Shown here in pieces: positions 11,953 through 20,104 of a stretch of DNA of 64,000 nucleotides. The stretch covers positions 1-64,000 of the forward strand of contig JAAYDO010000191.1 in the NCBI GenBank assembly GCA_012729225.1, read 5' to 3'. Made by a program: the position numbers and the translations under genes. Position 1 is the stretch's first letter. Every line of letters starts with the position of its first letter. Under the pieces are notes generated by a model, which saw only the letters and a list, made by a program, of their open reading frames with translations, did not search any database and was not told where the DNA came from. The stretch comes from Bacteroidales bacterium. GTDB taxonomy: Bacteria > Bacteroidota > Bacteroidia > Bacteroidales > Bacteroidaceae.

Positions 11953-12291
11953 TATATATTACTGATATACAATGTGATGAATATATAATAAAGACGAAGT
12001 GTTGATGGGGCAGAAACGAACAATGCTTCGATGGGTGTCGAAGCATTGTTCATTGGCACTTGCAACATTGTTCGTTTGCGCTTGCAACATGCTTACTTTT
12101 TCAAAGAACAATGCTTCATTGATTTGACACATCATATTGAAGGGAATCCCTACCGTTTTCTTCCAGCTGGATGACCCACAAGGTTTGACAATATAACTCT
12201 ATCAATGAAGAGGTGAAGATGTGTGTCTCCACCTCTTTTTATTGCCTAAAATACTCAGACAGTCTCTTTTTTGTGAAATTCATATCATTTC
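11953..12291. repeat. Gene-free stretch with a GAACAATG palindromic element and an orphan terminator-like hairpin
   Basis: A perfect 14-bp inverted repeat (GAACAATGCTTCGA, 12018-12031, with its complement at 12038-12051) begins a cluster of CATTGTTC/GAACAATG words that runs to about 12118. The block 12044-12076 recurs, inverted, at 47272-47304 with 31 of 33 bases matching. Further on, a stem AAGAGGTG/CACCTCTT (12208-12237) with a T run resembles a terminator, yet no gene ends before it. No convincing coding sequence is present. Confidence 0.65.
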
Positions 12292-12322
12292 TTTGTCACT
12301 TCCCCAAAATGTTGTAATTTTG
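12292..12322 (+). promoter_or_regulatory. Consensus promoter of the small lipoprotein/PorT cassette
   Basis: TTTG (12292-12295), 19 bases, then TAATTTTG (12315-12322) is an exact match to the housekeeping promoter layout of Bacteroidetes. It lies 53 bases before the ATG at 12376. Confidence 0.7.
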
Positions 12323-12375
12323 TGATTGAATTATTTTACAATCTAAATTAAAGAGTCAAATCATCGAGGAAAAAT

Positions 12376-12543
12376 ATGAAACTAATCAATCTTAAAGGGG
12401 CAAATGGTCTTCGATTGATTCCCCTGATCTCTGTATTTACTCTTCTGTGTTTAAGTGGGTGCGGAACGTCTTTCGTGGGAGGATGGGTAAAACATGGATG
12501 TATGAAATCATTTGGTGGTTCATTCCATGCACAAATGTCGTAA
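12376..12543 (+). CDS. Tiny 55-residue putative lipoprotein
   Basis: The reading frame starts at ATG 12376, preceded by GAGGAAAAAT as a plausible ribosome-binding site and by the consensus promoter at 12292-12322. The product has a positively charged start, a hydrophobic core and a lipobox LSGC (Cys29), leaving a mature peptide of only 27 residues rich in Gly and aromatic residues. Promoter, ribosome-binding site and lipobox together argue for a real gene. No family is recognised. It lies 149 bp before a PorT-like barrel gene and may be co-transcribed with it. Confidence 0.6.
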   Translation: MKLINLKGANGLRLIPLISVFTLLCLSGCGTSFVGGWVKHGCMKSFGGSFHAQMS

Positions 12544-12692
12544 GTCCTCCTGACAAACTTGTCAAGAATAGAAAGTAGATGTGGAAGACTCCCCAATAAT
12601 AGAAATTGTAGAAAGAGAGCCAGAAGGATAAAGGAAAACGAGAGTCGTTGCCTTCTTATCTGGATATTAAATATTTATAAGACAATACCAAA

Positions 12693-13328
12693 ATGAAGAA
12701 ATTGTTTATTACAGCATTTCTAATGCTGACTTCACTGGGCATAATGGCTCAGGAACAAGAAGAGCAAGCAGTGAGAAAGTTCACCCTGATGCCTAAATTT
12801 GGTGTGAATATTGCCGAGTTTGTAAACAACTCAGGCTCAATCTATGTGGACGGTTCTCCTCGTTGGGGATTTACTGCGGGATTGGAAGCGGAGTGTTACT
12901 TGGCTAACCGTTGGGGACTCACATTGGGTTTGATGTATTCCCAGCAAGGTCAAAAATACAACAGCTCTTATGGGATGTATTATGGAGAGCCGACTGTCCA
13001 GATGGATTACATCAACTTGCCTGTACTTGCCAAGTGGTATATGTCGAGAAATAAGAAATGGGCTCTCAAATTTGGTCTTCAACCAGGATTAAATGTCAAG
13101 TCATGCTTGAAGAGTGATTCCTTTTCTAAATCATTGGATGATATGGGTGTTGATGCGGAACCATTTGATATGGCATTAGCTTTAGGATTCGGTTTTGAGC
13201 ACCGAAACATAACACTTGAAATAACAAGTTTTGTGGGTTACATCAAACCTTTTTCAACCAGTACAGAGAAATTTGACGATCGCAACTCTGTCACACAGTT
13301 CACCTTGGGCTACCGATTTGATTTGTAG
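12693..13328 (+). CDS. PorT-like outer-membrane beta-barrel protein (copy 1)
   Basis: This 211-residue protein has a signal peptide (1-20, ending GIMAQ), then FTLMPKFGVNIAEF and alternating strands ending in FTLGYRFDL, the terminal aromatic pattern of outer-membrane barrels. It matches the PorT/outer-membrane beta-barrel family of about 200 residues. A clear paralogue lies at 13976-14623; the two share the start of the mature domain (FTLMPK) and the same last residues. Members of the family include the PorT protein of type IX secretion but most are of unknown role. A transport or scaffold function is not evident here. Confidence 0.8.
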   Translation: MKKLFITAFLMLTSLGIMAQEQEEQAVRKFTLMPKFGVNIAEFVNNSGSIYVDGSPRWGFTAGLEAECYLANRWGLTLGLMYSQQGQKYNSSYGMYYGEPTVQMDYINLPVLAKWYMSRNKKWALKFGLQPGLNVKSCLKSDSFSKSLDDMGVDAEPFDMALALGFGFEHRNITLEITSFVGYIKPFSTSTEKFDDRNSVTQFTLGYRFDL

Positions 13329-13453
13329 CATTGCAGAATTCCACAGGCAATCAGAATGAAGTGTGGAAGCATAGACAGGTTTTATGAGGGTCAGGCGATT
13401 GCAGAACTTCGTTTGACTCCTCATTTACCTTGATTTTTTATTTGATAAGGCTT

Positions 13454-13912
13454 ATGAATCAATTAAGAATCATAGGAGCATTATTCCTTCTGTTATCTAT
13501 CACATCCTCGTGTCTTGAAACGTTTGGAGAACCTGGCGAAGGGCATTACTTTATGTTTTCTTTCAAAAACAATTCAGAAAATAATGCACATCTCAGGATA
13601 TATGGTCATCCAACTTCTTGGAAAAATGGCAAGGTGGAACGTTTGGTTCCGTATCAATATGGTTCTATACCTCCTTCTGAAACAAGGGATTTGGGTTTAC
13701 TGTATGAAAATGGTGCTGATGATACGTGGGGAAGTTTCTTCAAGGCCATGGACATCGACACCTTGTATATTGTGGTGCATAAGATAGATGTCGATGTAAG
13801 GAGAAGCCGACCTTACGACCTTTCAGAAGACACGACCATCGTGAAAATCTATAAGTTCTCTGCAGAAAATGTGAATTTTGCACAGACAACAGCAGTTATA
13901 GAATATCCATAG
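13454..13912 (+). CDS. Hypothetical lipoprotein between two PorT-like paralogues
   Basis: From ATG 13454 the product has 152 residues with an N-terminal hydrophobic segment ending in ITSSC (Cys20), a probable lipoprotein signal. The mature part shows an alternating beta-rich pattern (HYFMFSFKNNS, LRIYGHPTSW, TLYIVVHKIDVDV) and no recognised motif. A frame opening upstream at a TTG (13430) exists but the ATG start fits the signal peptide better. The gene sits between two paralogous barrels, 125 and 63 bp away, so a joint envelope function is possible. Confidence 0.65.
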   Translation: MNQLRIIGALFLLLSITSSCLETFGEPGEGHYFMFSFKNNSENNAHLRIYGHPTSWKNGKVERLVPYQYGSIPPSETRDLGLLYENGADDTWGSFFKAMDIDTLYIVVHKIDVDVRRSRPYDLSEDTTIVKIYKFSAENVNFAQTTAVIEYP

Positions 13913-13975
13913 GAGAGGGAGGAGACGAGTTCGGATTTCTTTACTATTTGGTTATATCATTTAATCTGAATCATC

Positions 13976-14623
13976 ATGAGGAGAAAACTTTTTTTTATTA
14001 TAACTCTGATGTTAGTATCGCTGGGCATGTGGGCTCAGGAACAAAAAGAGGAAGAACCTGTATTGAATCATGAAGCAGGCCAGTTTACCCTGATGCCTAA
14101 AGTGGGTATGAATATGGCCGATCTTTTATATGATGCAGATGACACGAAGCCTCGTTGGGGGCTAACGTTAGGTCTTGAAGCAGAATATATGTTGTCAAGG
14201 AAATGGGGACTTGCAATAGGTGTAATGTTCTCTCGGCAAGGTGCTCGTGGCTCTACAAATTTTGGCGGTATAACATGGAAGAACCCATCCGTTCGCTTGG
14301 ACTACATCAACATACCCTTACTGGTTAAGTTGTATATGTTGAAAAACCATCAATTGGCAATCAAGATGGGTGTGCAATCAGGAATTAGAGCCTTTTCGCA
14401 ATATAGTAGTGATGCATATACTTGTCAATTGGAAGATGTGGGTATTGGTGTTAGAGATTTTGATTTTGCAATCCCCTTCGGCATCTGCTACGAAAAGAAA
14501 GGTTTTGTGCTTGATTGTACCAGTTTCTGGGGGTTCATTCCTCCTTTCTCTGACGAGGGAGGAACTTTAAGCAATCATAATTTTGTTGTTCAGTTCACCT
14601 TGGGCTACCGATTTGATCTATAG
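13976..14623 (+). CDS. PorT-like outer-membrane beta-barrel protein (copy 2)
   Basis: The 215-residue product has a signal peptide (MRRKLFFIITLMLVSLGMWA), an acidic linker and the same barrel pattern as 12693-13328, with shared FTLMPK, RWGLTLGLEAEY, LDYIN and the terminal FTLGYRFDL. It is evidently a tandem duplicate that has diverged. It ends 147 bp before a long palindrome that separates it from the convergent GH31 gene. Confidence 0.8.
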   Translation: MRRKLFFIITLMLVSLGMWAQEQKEEEPVLNHEAGQFTLMPKVGMNMADLLYDADDTKPRWGLTLGLEAEYMLSRKWGLAIGVMFSRQGARGSTNFGGITWKNPSVRLDYINIPLLVKLYMLKNHQLAIKMGVQSGIRAFSQYSSDAYTCQLEDVGIGVRDFDFAIPFGICYEKKGFVLDCTSFWGFIPPFSDEGGTLSNHNFVVQFTLGYRFDL

Positions 14624-14770
14624 GGTAAAGATGGTCTGGGGTATTCTGTCACATCCTCATTCAATCAGCGATGTCAATATCTCTAAGAAAACAATAGAGA
14701 GGGATAAAGCAAAACAACCTCACAAAAGTAATCTGTTTTGCTTGTGCTTTTCTACATAAGTTCAACTTTC

Positions 14771-14820
14771 TTATACTGAAGCAGGTGGACACATTTAATT
14801 GTCCACCTGCTTCAGTATAA
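14771..14820. terminator. Perfect 21-bp inverted repeat, bidirectional terminator between convergent genes
   Basis: Arms at 14771-14791 and 14800-14820 are exact reverse complements of 21 bases around an 8-nt loop. The ends read TTATACTGAAG and CTTCAGTATAA, so T-rich stretches leave the stem in both directions. It sits between the plus-strand PorT-like gene and the minus-strand GH31 gene, the usual place for a shared terminator. Confidence 0.8.
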
Positions 14821-14855
14821 GGAAAGCCATCCTGTATATGTTTGGCGGTGACATC

Positions 14856-17360
14856 TTACATCTTCACCACAACTTTCTTTCCTTTGTATTCTACAGTTTG
14901 CTTCTGACCCTCTTTCACCACGATGAAGTTTCTGGTCTTTGGCATACCTTCGAAAGTACCTTGACGCTTGCCGATGGTCAAAGTTTTGGCAGTATCATTC
15001 CAGTTCATTTCTATTCGGCTGTACTTGCCCTGCTCGTAGTCATTGCTCTTGCCGTCATCCTCATAGAGCATGAAGGTGGCATCTGCACCTGAATAGATGA
15101 GGAGTGAGATAGGAGCGTCAGCATTTTCTGCTGTATATTGCTTGTTTGTGCCTATTGGAAGGATGCTTCCACCTTTCACAAAGACTGGTAGAGTGGCTTT
15201 GCCTACGGCAGTCTCCACTTTCTGACCACCTTCGTAGTGCTTGCCTGTGCGGTAGTCATACCATCCTGCTCTATGCTTTGGAAGATAGGAGCTCCATGTC
15301 TCCACATCGGGGGCTGTGACAGGATTGATGAGGAGCGACTTGCCAAACATGTATTCGCAATCTTGCGCCAAGGCTTCTGGGTCATTGGCAAAGTCGAACA
15401 CGAGTGGGCGCATCAGGGTTGAACCCTCGAATGAGACGGATGCTGCGTTGCTGTAGATGTAGGGAAGGAGGCGGTATCGCTCTTTCAGACACTCGCTGAT
15501 GAGGTCTTGGGCTTCCTTGCCATAGTTCCAAGGTTCGGTGTTGCTCATGTAGCCATGCACGCGCATGAGAGGAAGATAGACGGAAGTGCCAATCCATCTC
15601 AACATGCGATTGATGTAGGCTGTGTCGGAGTATTGGTTGCCTGGACGGAAGAAACCACCTGCATCGTAGGTCCACCAAGGGATGCCTGCTGCCTGCATGC
15701 CCAAGCCTGATTGTATCTGATAGCGGAATGATTGCCAATCATTGCCCACATCGCCAGACCAGAGGGCAGAGCCGTAGCGTTGAATGCCAGGGAAGCCACA
15801 GCGGGTGAGAATCATAGGACGCTTGTTGGGCGCATCCTTGCGCAAACCCTCATACACGGTCTTATTGACCAGCAGAGGATAGACGTTGCGGAAGAGTTCG
15901 CCAGGGTATTTGCCATCTACCACACGACGTCCCACGAGGTCATCGTTCTCTGGTTCGGTAGCATCTTGCCACCAAGCATCAATGCCTAAAGGCAGGAGTC
16001 GCTGGCTGAAGTTTTTCCAATATGCGTTGGCGGCAGATTCGTTGAAGAAGTCTATCCAGTCTGTGCCTGGAATGTAGAAGCCCTCACGAGACATCTGTTT
16101 GCCCACCTCTGAATTCTTGTCTATCTTAGACCATACAGACACCATCAGGCGTGCGTTCATGGCATGAAGGCTGTCGGTGAGGAGTTTAGGGTCTGGGTAG
16201 TTGTCCTCATCAAACTGCATGGAGTTCCATCCATACTTGCCCCAATACTGCCAGTCTTGCACAATCACATCCATAGGCAGACCCTCGTTGCGGAAACGGT
16301 TGGCGGTGGAGAGAATCTCGTCTGAAGAGTGGAAACGCTCACGGCAGTGGATGTAGCCTAAAGCCCACTGAGGCATGAGAGGAGATTCGCCCGTCAGCTG
16401 GCGATAGGAAGCGATAATCTCATCGGGAGTGCCGACAAATACAGTATAATCCACACTTTGAGCCATTGGAGAACGGAAGACACTCTCGTTCTTCACCTTG
16501 CCATAATAGACAATGGGCTGGTCTCCGTTGGAGAGTTCGGCAGAGAGGGTGTGTGTGCCCTTGCTGAGGTGTATGATGGTAGAAACTGTAGGAGGCAACC
16601 ACATGTTCTGCAGTTCAATGACCGTCTTGCCATCAATCACGAGATTGTGTCTTCTTGCCATCTTCTGACCCACATCGAGCAAGAGCGAGTAGTCGCCATC
16701 CTCTGCCACCTCAATCGTTGCAGAGTAGCGATTGCGCTCTCTCACCTCCTGTTTTCCTCCTTCTGTAGAGGTGACATTCACCACTTCCCTTGTACCAACA
16801 CCTTGTCCTTTGATAAGTGCCACTTGTTGATCCATAGGATTGAAGTCCGCCATGCCGTAGTTGTTCCAGAGAATGCCATACCCCTTGCTGGAGAGCATCA
16901 TAGGGATAGAGATCTGGGTATTGACCTGAGTGAGTCGGCGAGAGAGCCCTCTCACATTGGTGTAGCCATCCTGAAACTGTCCTAATCCATAGAGAAACTC
17001 GTCTTCGGGGGAATTGAAGGCGAGTCTCGCCTCGTAGGTGGGTGTGCCAGCCACGGTGGTTGCTTTCAGTTGGTGTTCAGTAGCCGTGAACACAGCCTTA
17101 CCACTTTTGTCCAGCACTTCCACACATTGCTTCTCGGCATTGACATGTACGGAAATGTCGCCCTTCTTCACCTCTTGGTCTTTCACATAGAGCCATTCGG
17201 GCATTTTTTCTGTGGATTGATTCTCCACATATTGAATACGTACGGCATTGTTAGCCACGTGTTTCACCACAATCGTTCCTTTGCCGAAAGGAACTTCTTG
17301 GGCAGATGCACTGAGGCATGTAATAGCCGTGAGTATGGTCAGAAAAATCTTCTTCATCAT
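14856..17360 (-). CDS. Glycoside hydrolase family 31, probable alpha-xylosidase with PA14-like insert
   Basis: This 834-residue exported enzyme has a signal peptide (1-20), a GH31 N-terminal beta-sandwich, a PA14-like insert at about 205-300 (DGDYSLLLDVGQK), and a TIM barrel with the nucleophile in DAWWQDATEPE (Asp466). The C-terminal beta-domains end in KKVVVKM. A PA14 domain in front of the catalytic barrel is a feature of characterised alpha-xylosidases acting on xyloglucan fragments, which supports that activity over plain alpha-glucosidase. The gene lies 44 bp downstream of the GH97 gene on the same strand and is probably in one operon with it. Start is either of two adjacent Met codons. 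Confidence 0.87.
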   Translation of the reverse strand: MMKKIFLTILTAITCLSASAQEVPFGKGTIVVKHVANNAVRIQYVENQSTEKMPEWLYVKDQEVKKGDISVHVNAEKQCVEVLDKSGKAVFTATEHQLKATTVAGTPTYEARLAFNSPEDEFLYGLGQFQDGYTNVRGLSRRLTQVNTQISIPMMLSSKGYGILWNNYGMADFNPMDQQVALIKGQGVGTREVVNVTSTEGGKQEVRERNRYSATIEVAEDGDYSLLLDVGQKMARRHNLVIDGKTVIELQNMWLPPTVSTIIHLSKGTHTLSAELSNGDQPIVYYGKVKNESVFRSPMAQSVDYTVFVGTPDEIIASYRQLTGESPLMPQWALGYIHCRERFHSSDEILSTANRFRNEGLPMDVIVQDWQYWGKYGWNSMQFDEDNYPDPKLLTDSLHAMNARLMVSVWSKIDKNSEVGKQMSREGFYIPGTDWIDFFNESAANAYWKNFSQRLLPLGIDAWWQDATEPENDDLVGRRVVDGKYPGELFRNVYPLLVNKTVYEGLRKDAPNKRPMILTRCGFPGIQRYGSALWSGDVGNDWQSFRYQIQSGLGMQAAGIPWWTYDAGGFFRPGNQYSDTAYINRMLRWIGTSVYLPLMRVHGYMSNTEPWNYGKEAQDLISECLKERYRLLPYIYSNAASVSFEGSTLMRPLVFDFANDPEALAQDCEYMFGKSLLINPVTAPDVETWSSYLPKHRAGWYDYRTGKHYEGGQKVETAVGKATLPVFVKGGSILPIGTNKQYTAENADAPISLLIYSGADATFMLYEDDGKSNDYEQGKYSRIEMNWNDTAKTLTIGKRQGTFEGMPKTRNFIVVKEGQKQTVEYKGKKVVVKM

Positions 17361-17404
17361 GAATAGTTTTTAGGAATAGATGAAACGTTATCTGTTATTT
17401 TGTG

Positions 17405-19240
17405 TTATGGATTGATGACAAAAAGGAAGCCACCACGAGGCTGGCATGACACAGCGGTGGGAAGTTGGTTGATGCGTGTGATTGCCCAAGGCTCATCCTT
17501 GTCACCACTGTCTGCAAAGAGGAGTGTATGATTCTTCTTTGCTTTGATGAAACTGGTGTTGATATGGATGTTCTTTGTCTCGTCTGTACCATTGATGCCT
17601 GCCACATACCATGTCTTGCCACTTCTGCGTGCCATCACAGCATATTCACCAGGGAAACCAGCCACAAGGCGAGTCTCATCCCATGCGGCTGGAAGGTTGC
17701 TGAGGAAATCCTTCACCTCCTGAGGCTGAGCCAAGAAACTCTCTGGGCGGTCTGCCAAGTGTTGGAGGGCAGATTCAAAGAGCACGGTGAGAGCCAACTC
17801 ATGAGCATGAGAGGTGATATGTGGATGTTGAGAGTCGGAGAAAGCACATGGAGTGTAGTCCATCGGTCCTACCACATTGCGGGTGAACGGAAGCGTGGCA
17901 TTGTGGGATGCGGCTTTCTTGGTGAAGGTAGGCACATTGTTATACCACTCTGCACCATACACGCCTTCAGTGGTGAGGAGATGGGGATATGTGCGCTGCC
18001 AGCCACGTGGGATGGGAGCACCGTGGAAATTGACCAGCAGATGATGGCGTGCCGCACTCTCAAGAAGGTCAAGGCAATAATCCATGTTCATCTGGTTGTC
18101 GCCAGAGAAGAAGTCAATCTTCACGCCTGCCACACCAATCTCCTCGCACCACGCAAATTCCTTCTCACGGTCTTCTGGCTTGTTCAGGCGGAACTTAGGG
18201 CCAGGAGCACCGTTGATCCAGCCTACAGACGAGTTGTACCAGATGAGTGGCTTCACCCCCTGCGACTTGGCATAATTGACAGCATCTACCACTGTCTTGC
18301 CATCTTTCATCTTGTCCCATTCAGCATCAATCAGCACGTATGGCAACTGGAGTGTCTTGGCAAAATCAACATACTTCTTGATGATGTTATAGTCGTTAGA
18401 ACCATGATTGTAGGCCCAATAGACCCAAGAGACCACACCAGGATGTATCCATCCAGTGTCTGTCAATTTGCAGGGTTCAGACACGTCGGTAACAAGAGTG
18501 GACTGCACCACATCAGCCAAAGAACCGATAATAGCCACACGCCAAGGTGTGTGCCAGTTGCCATTGAGTTCCACCTCATTCTGATCAGGCACCAGTCGGT
18601 AATGTTCGGGATTGCCATCATTGTAGAGTGATGCGGCACTCTGCCTACGCTCAATGTTGGCTTCTGTCAGGAGTGCATACACATCCTTCTGGGGAGAAAG
18701 AAGGGCAGGGAAACCGATGCGCTTCTCATTTCCGCCCGCATGAGTGAGAGGGTAGAAGCCCTCATAGCCATCACTCCACTTCTGCATCCAGCGATTCACA
18801 CCTTCTGGAATGGTATAGACAGTCTGTTCGCCCCTGAGCAGGTCTTCCTTCAGGTTGGGAAGTTCGTAGCGGAAAGCCACGCCATCATTGTAGAGACGGA
18901 AAACCAACAGCATGGGATTGCCGTTTTGATCTGCATATTCGTAGGCATATTCTGAGGCGACATTCTTGGGATGAAGGTGTTTGCCCCCCTTCATCACGTA
19001 GTCAGCCTTTACCTTTCCACGTTTGCTCATGCGCTGGAAAGTCTGTCCTATTCCAGTATTCTGGGTGGTGATGCCCACCTGAGAGATGTTCAGCACCTCT
19101 TTGCCTTGATAATAGACCACAAAACCTCCATCTTTCTGTTGGAGAGAGATTTTCTTGTTGGGGGAAAGAGCCTGCATTGGCTTGGCAAATGCCATTGCAG
19201 AACATAGACATAGGCATGCTGCCCAAATGAATCTTTTCAT
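17405..19240 (-). CDS. Glycoside hydrolase family 97
   Basis: The product has 611 residues from the Met that begins a good signal peptide (MKRFIWAACLCLCSAMAFA); an upstream start would add only five residues. The GH97 pattern is clear: an N-terminal beta-sandwich, a barrel with VLIDAEWDKM, GVKIDFFSGD and TTEGVYGAEW, and a C-terminal beta-domain. GH97 includes inverting alpha-glucosidases (SusB type) and retaining alpha-galactosidases; the Asp in VKIDFFSGD is where the retaining group has its nucleophile, so that group is favoured here. The enzyme is probably periplasmic. It is the first gene of a two-gene minus-strand operon with GH31. Confidence 0.85.
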   Translation of the reverse strand: MKRFIWAACLCLCSAMAFAKPMQALSPNKKISLQQKDGGFVVYYQGKEVLNISQVGITTQNTGIGQTFQRMSKRGKVKADYVMKGGKHLHPKNVASEYAYEYADQNGNPMLLVFRLYNDGVAFRYELPNLKEDLLRGEQTVYTIPEGVNRWMQKWSDGYEGFYPLTHAGGNEKRIGFPALLSPQKDVYALLTEANIERRQSAASLYNDGNPEHYRLVPDQNEVELNGNWHTPWRVAIIGSLADVVQSTLVTDVSEPCKLTDTGWIHPGVVSWVYWAYNHGSNDYNIIKKYVDFAKTLQLPYVLIDAEWDKMKDGKTVVDAVNYAKSQGVKPLIWYNSSVGWINGAPGPKFRLNKPEDREKEFAWCEEIGVAGVKIDFFSGDNQMNMDYCLDLLESAARHHLLVNFHGAPIPRGWQRTYPHLLTTEGVYGAEWYNNVPTFTKKAASHNATLPFTRNVVGPMDYTPCAFSDSQHPHITSHAHELALTVLFESALQHLADRPESFLAQPQEVKDFLSNLPAAWDETRLVAGFPGEYAVMARRSGKTWYVAGINGTDETKNIHINTSFIKAKKNHTLLFADSGDKDEPWAITRINQLPTAVSCQPRGGFLFVINP

Positions 19241-19290
19241 CTTGCAAATAGTCATTGAGAATCTTTGATGTTAGTTGTGAATTGTTTCAG

Positions 19291-19298
19291 CAAAATTA
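19291..19298 (-). promoter_or_regulatory. -7 promoter element of the GH97-GH31 operon
   Basis: On the minus strand this reads TAATTTTG, a match to TAnnTTTG, about 50 bases before the GH97 start. No clear -33 element was found, as at the other CAZyme promoters. Confidence 0.45.
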
Positions 19299-19455
19299 AG
19301 CATAAAAAATGAAATAATGAAGGGAAGAAGGGAAAACCCTTCAATCGTCTCTATTTTGTCCTATTCCTGATTCCTTTTCTCCGTAAAAGAATGCAAGTTT
19401 GACGAACTTGCATTGATTGCTGGACTTGAAAAAAATAGGTATATGTCTGTGCCCA

Positions 19456-19512
19456 GCAACCATATGGTTGGTGAGTGGCAACCATATAGTATTTACTCAC
19501 GAACCATATAGT
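19456..19512. repeat. Array of ACCATATRGT palindromes at 22-nt period (copy A)
   Basis: Three AACCATATRG words start 22 bases apart. The stretch 19477-19512 matches the reverse complement of 61265-61300 at 34 of 36 bases. Each word is or nearly is a 10-bp palindrome (ACCATATGGT). The regular spacing suggests a protein-binding array or a small mobile repeat; no function can be assigned. Confidence 0.6.
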
Positions 19513-20017
19513 ATAAAAAAAACAATACGTGTTTGAAAAAAAAGGAAGTCTTCGTCATGAACACAACAAATACGTCAGTTCGGGATGATTCCCCAGAAGA
19601 GAACTTATCCCGAACTGGCGTACTTTCTACAGACAATTAGTGAAAAATTGTCTCAATTGTCTCAGTCTCACCTCTTCTGATACGCATGTTCCCTAAAACA
19701 TCCGATTCATCTTTTCACTTTTCCGCCTCTTGTGCCACAGTGCGCATCTGGGAAATTGTGATTGAGACAATTGAGACAGTTTTCCTGATCGTGTGTCTCT
19801 CAATACACTCTCCCCATGCTTTTGCGAGCCTTCGATATGCCTTCGATAAGGCTTCGAGATGAGTCTGAGATAATTATCTCACATCAGAGATGTCCGTTTT
19901 GTCCATTTTGTGGAAAACGGTGCTTCTCTGGAAAGACGCACCTTGACGGGAGAGGATGCAGGCATGGCAAGATGCAAAGTTGAGACCTGAGCCTGCGAAC
20001 GGTCATTTAAAAAAGAA
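19513..20017. repeat. Gene-free stretch rich in inverted repeats, with one ATTATCTGAGACTC-family element
   Basis: It holds a 15-of-16 hairpin (19571-19586 with 19607-19622), a perfect 16-bp inverted pair TGTCTCAATTGTCTCA (19649-19664) with 19763-19778, and a minus-strand member of the repeat family that flanks the R-M genes (19852-19896, including the palindrome TGAGATAATTATCTCA at 19866-19881). Tandem TTCGA-containing units precede it at 19829-19857. I see no coding sequence here. Confidence 0.6.
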
Positions 20018-20044
20018 AACGGCAACATGTCAAATGTTGCCGTT
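20018..20044 (-). terminator. Terminator of the 1121-residue surface protein gene
   Basis: An 11-bp perfect stem (AACGGCAACAT with ATGTTGCCGTT) with a 5-nt loop is followed on the minus strand by a TTTTCTTTTTT run. It lies 60 bases past the stop codon. Confidence 0.8.
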
Positions 20045-20104
20045 CGCTTTTCATGAATAGATTACTTTACCAAATTATTTAACCAAAAACTTATTTGCAA
20101 TTGA

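Noticed and set aside
19456-19512. Possible short CRISPR array
   Set aside because: The 22-nt period is too short and the intervals are themselves repeated rather than unique spacers.
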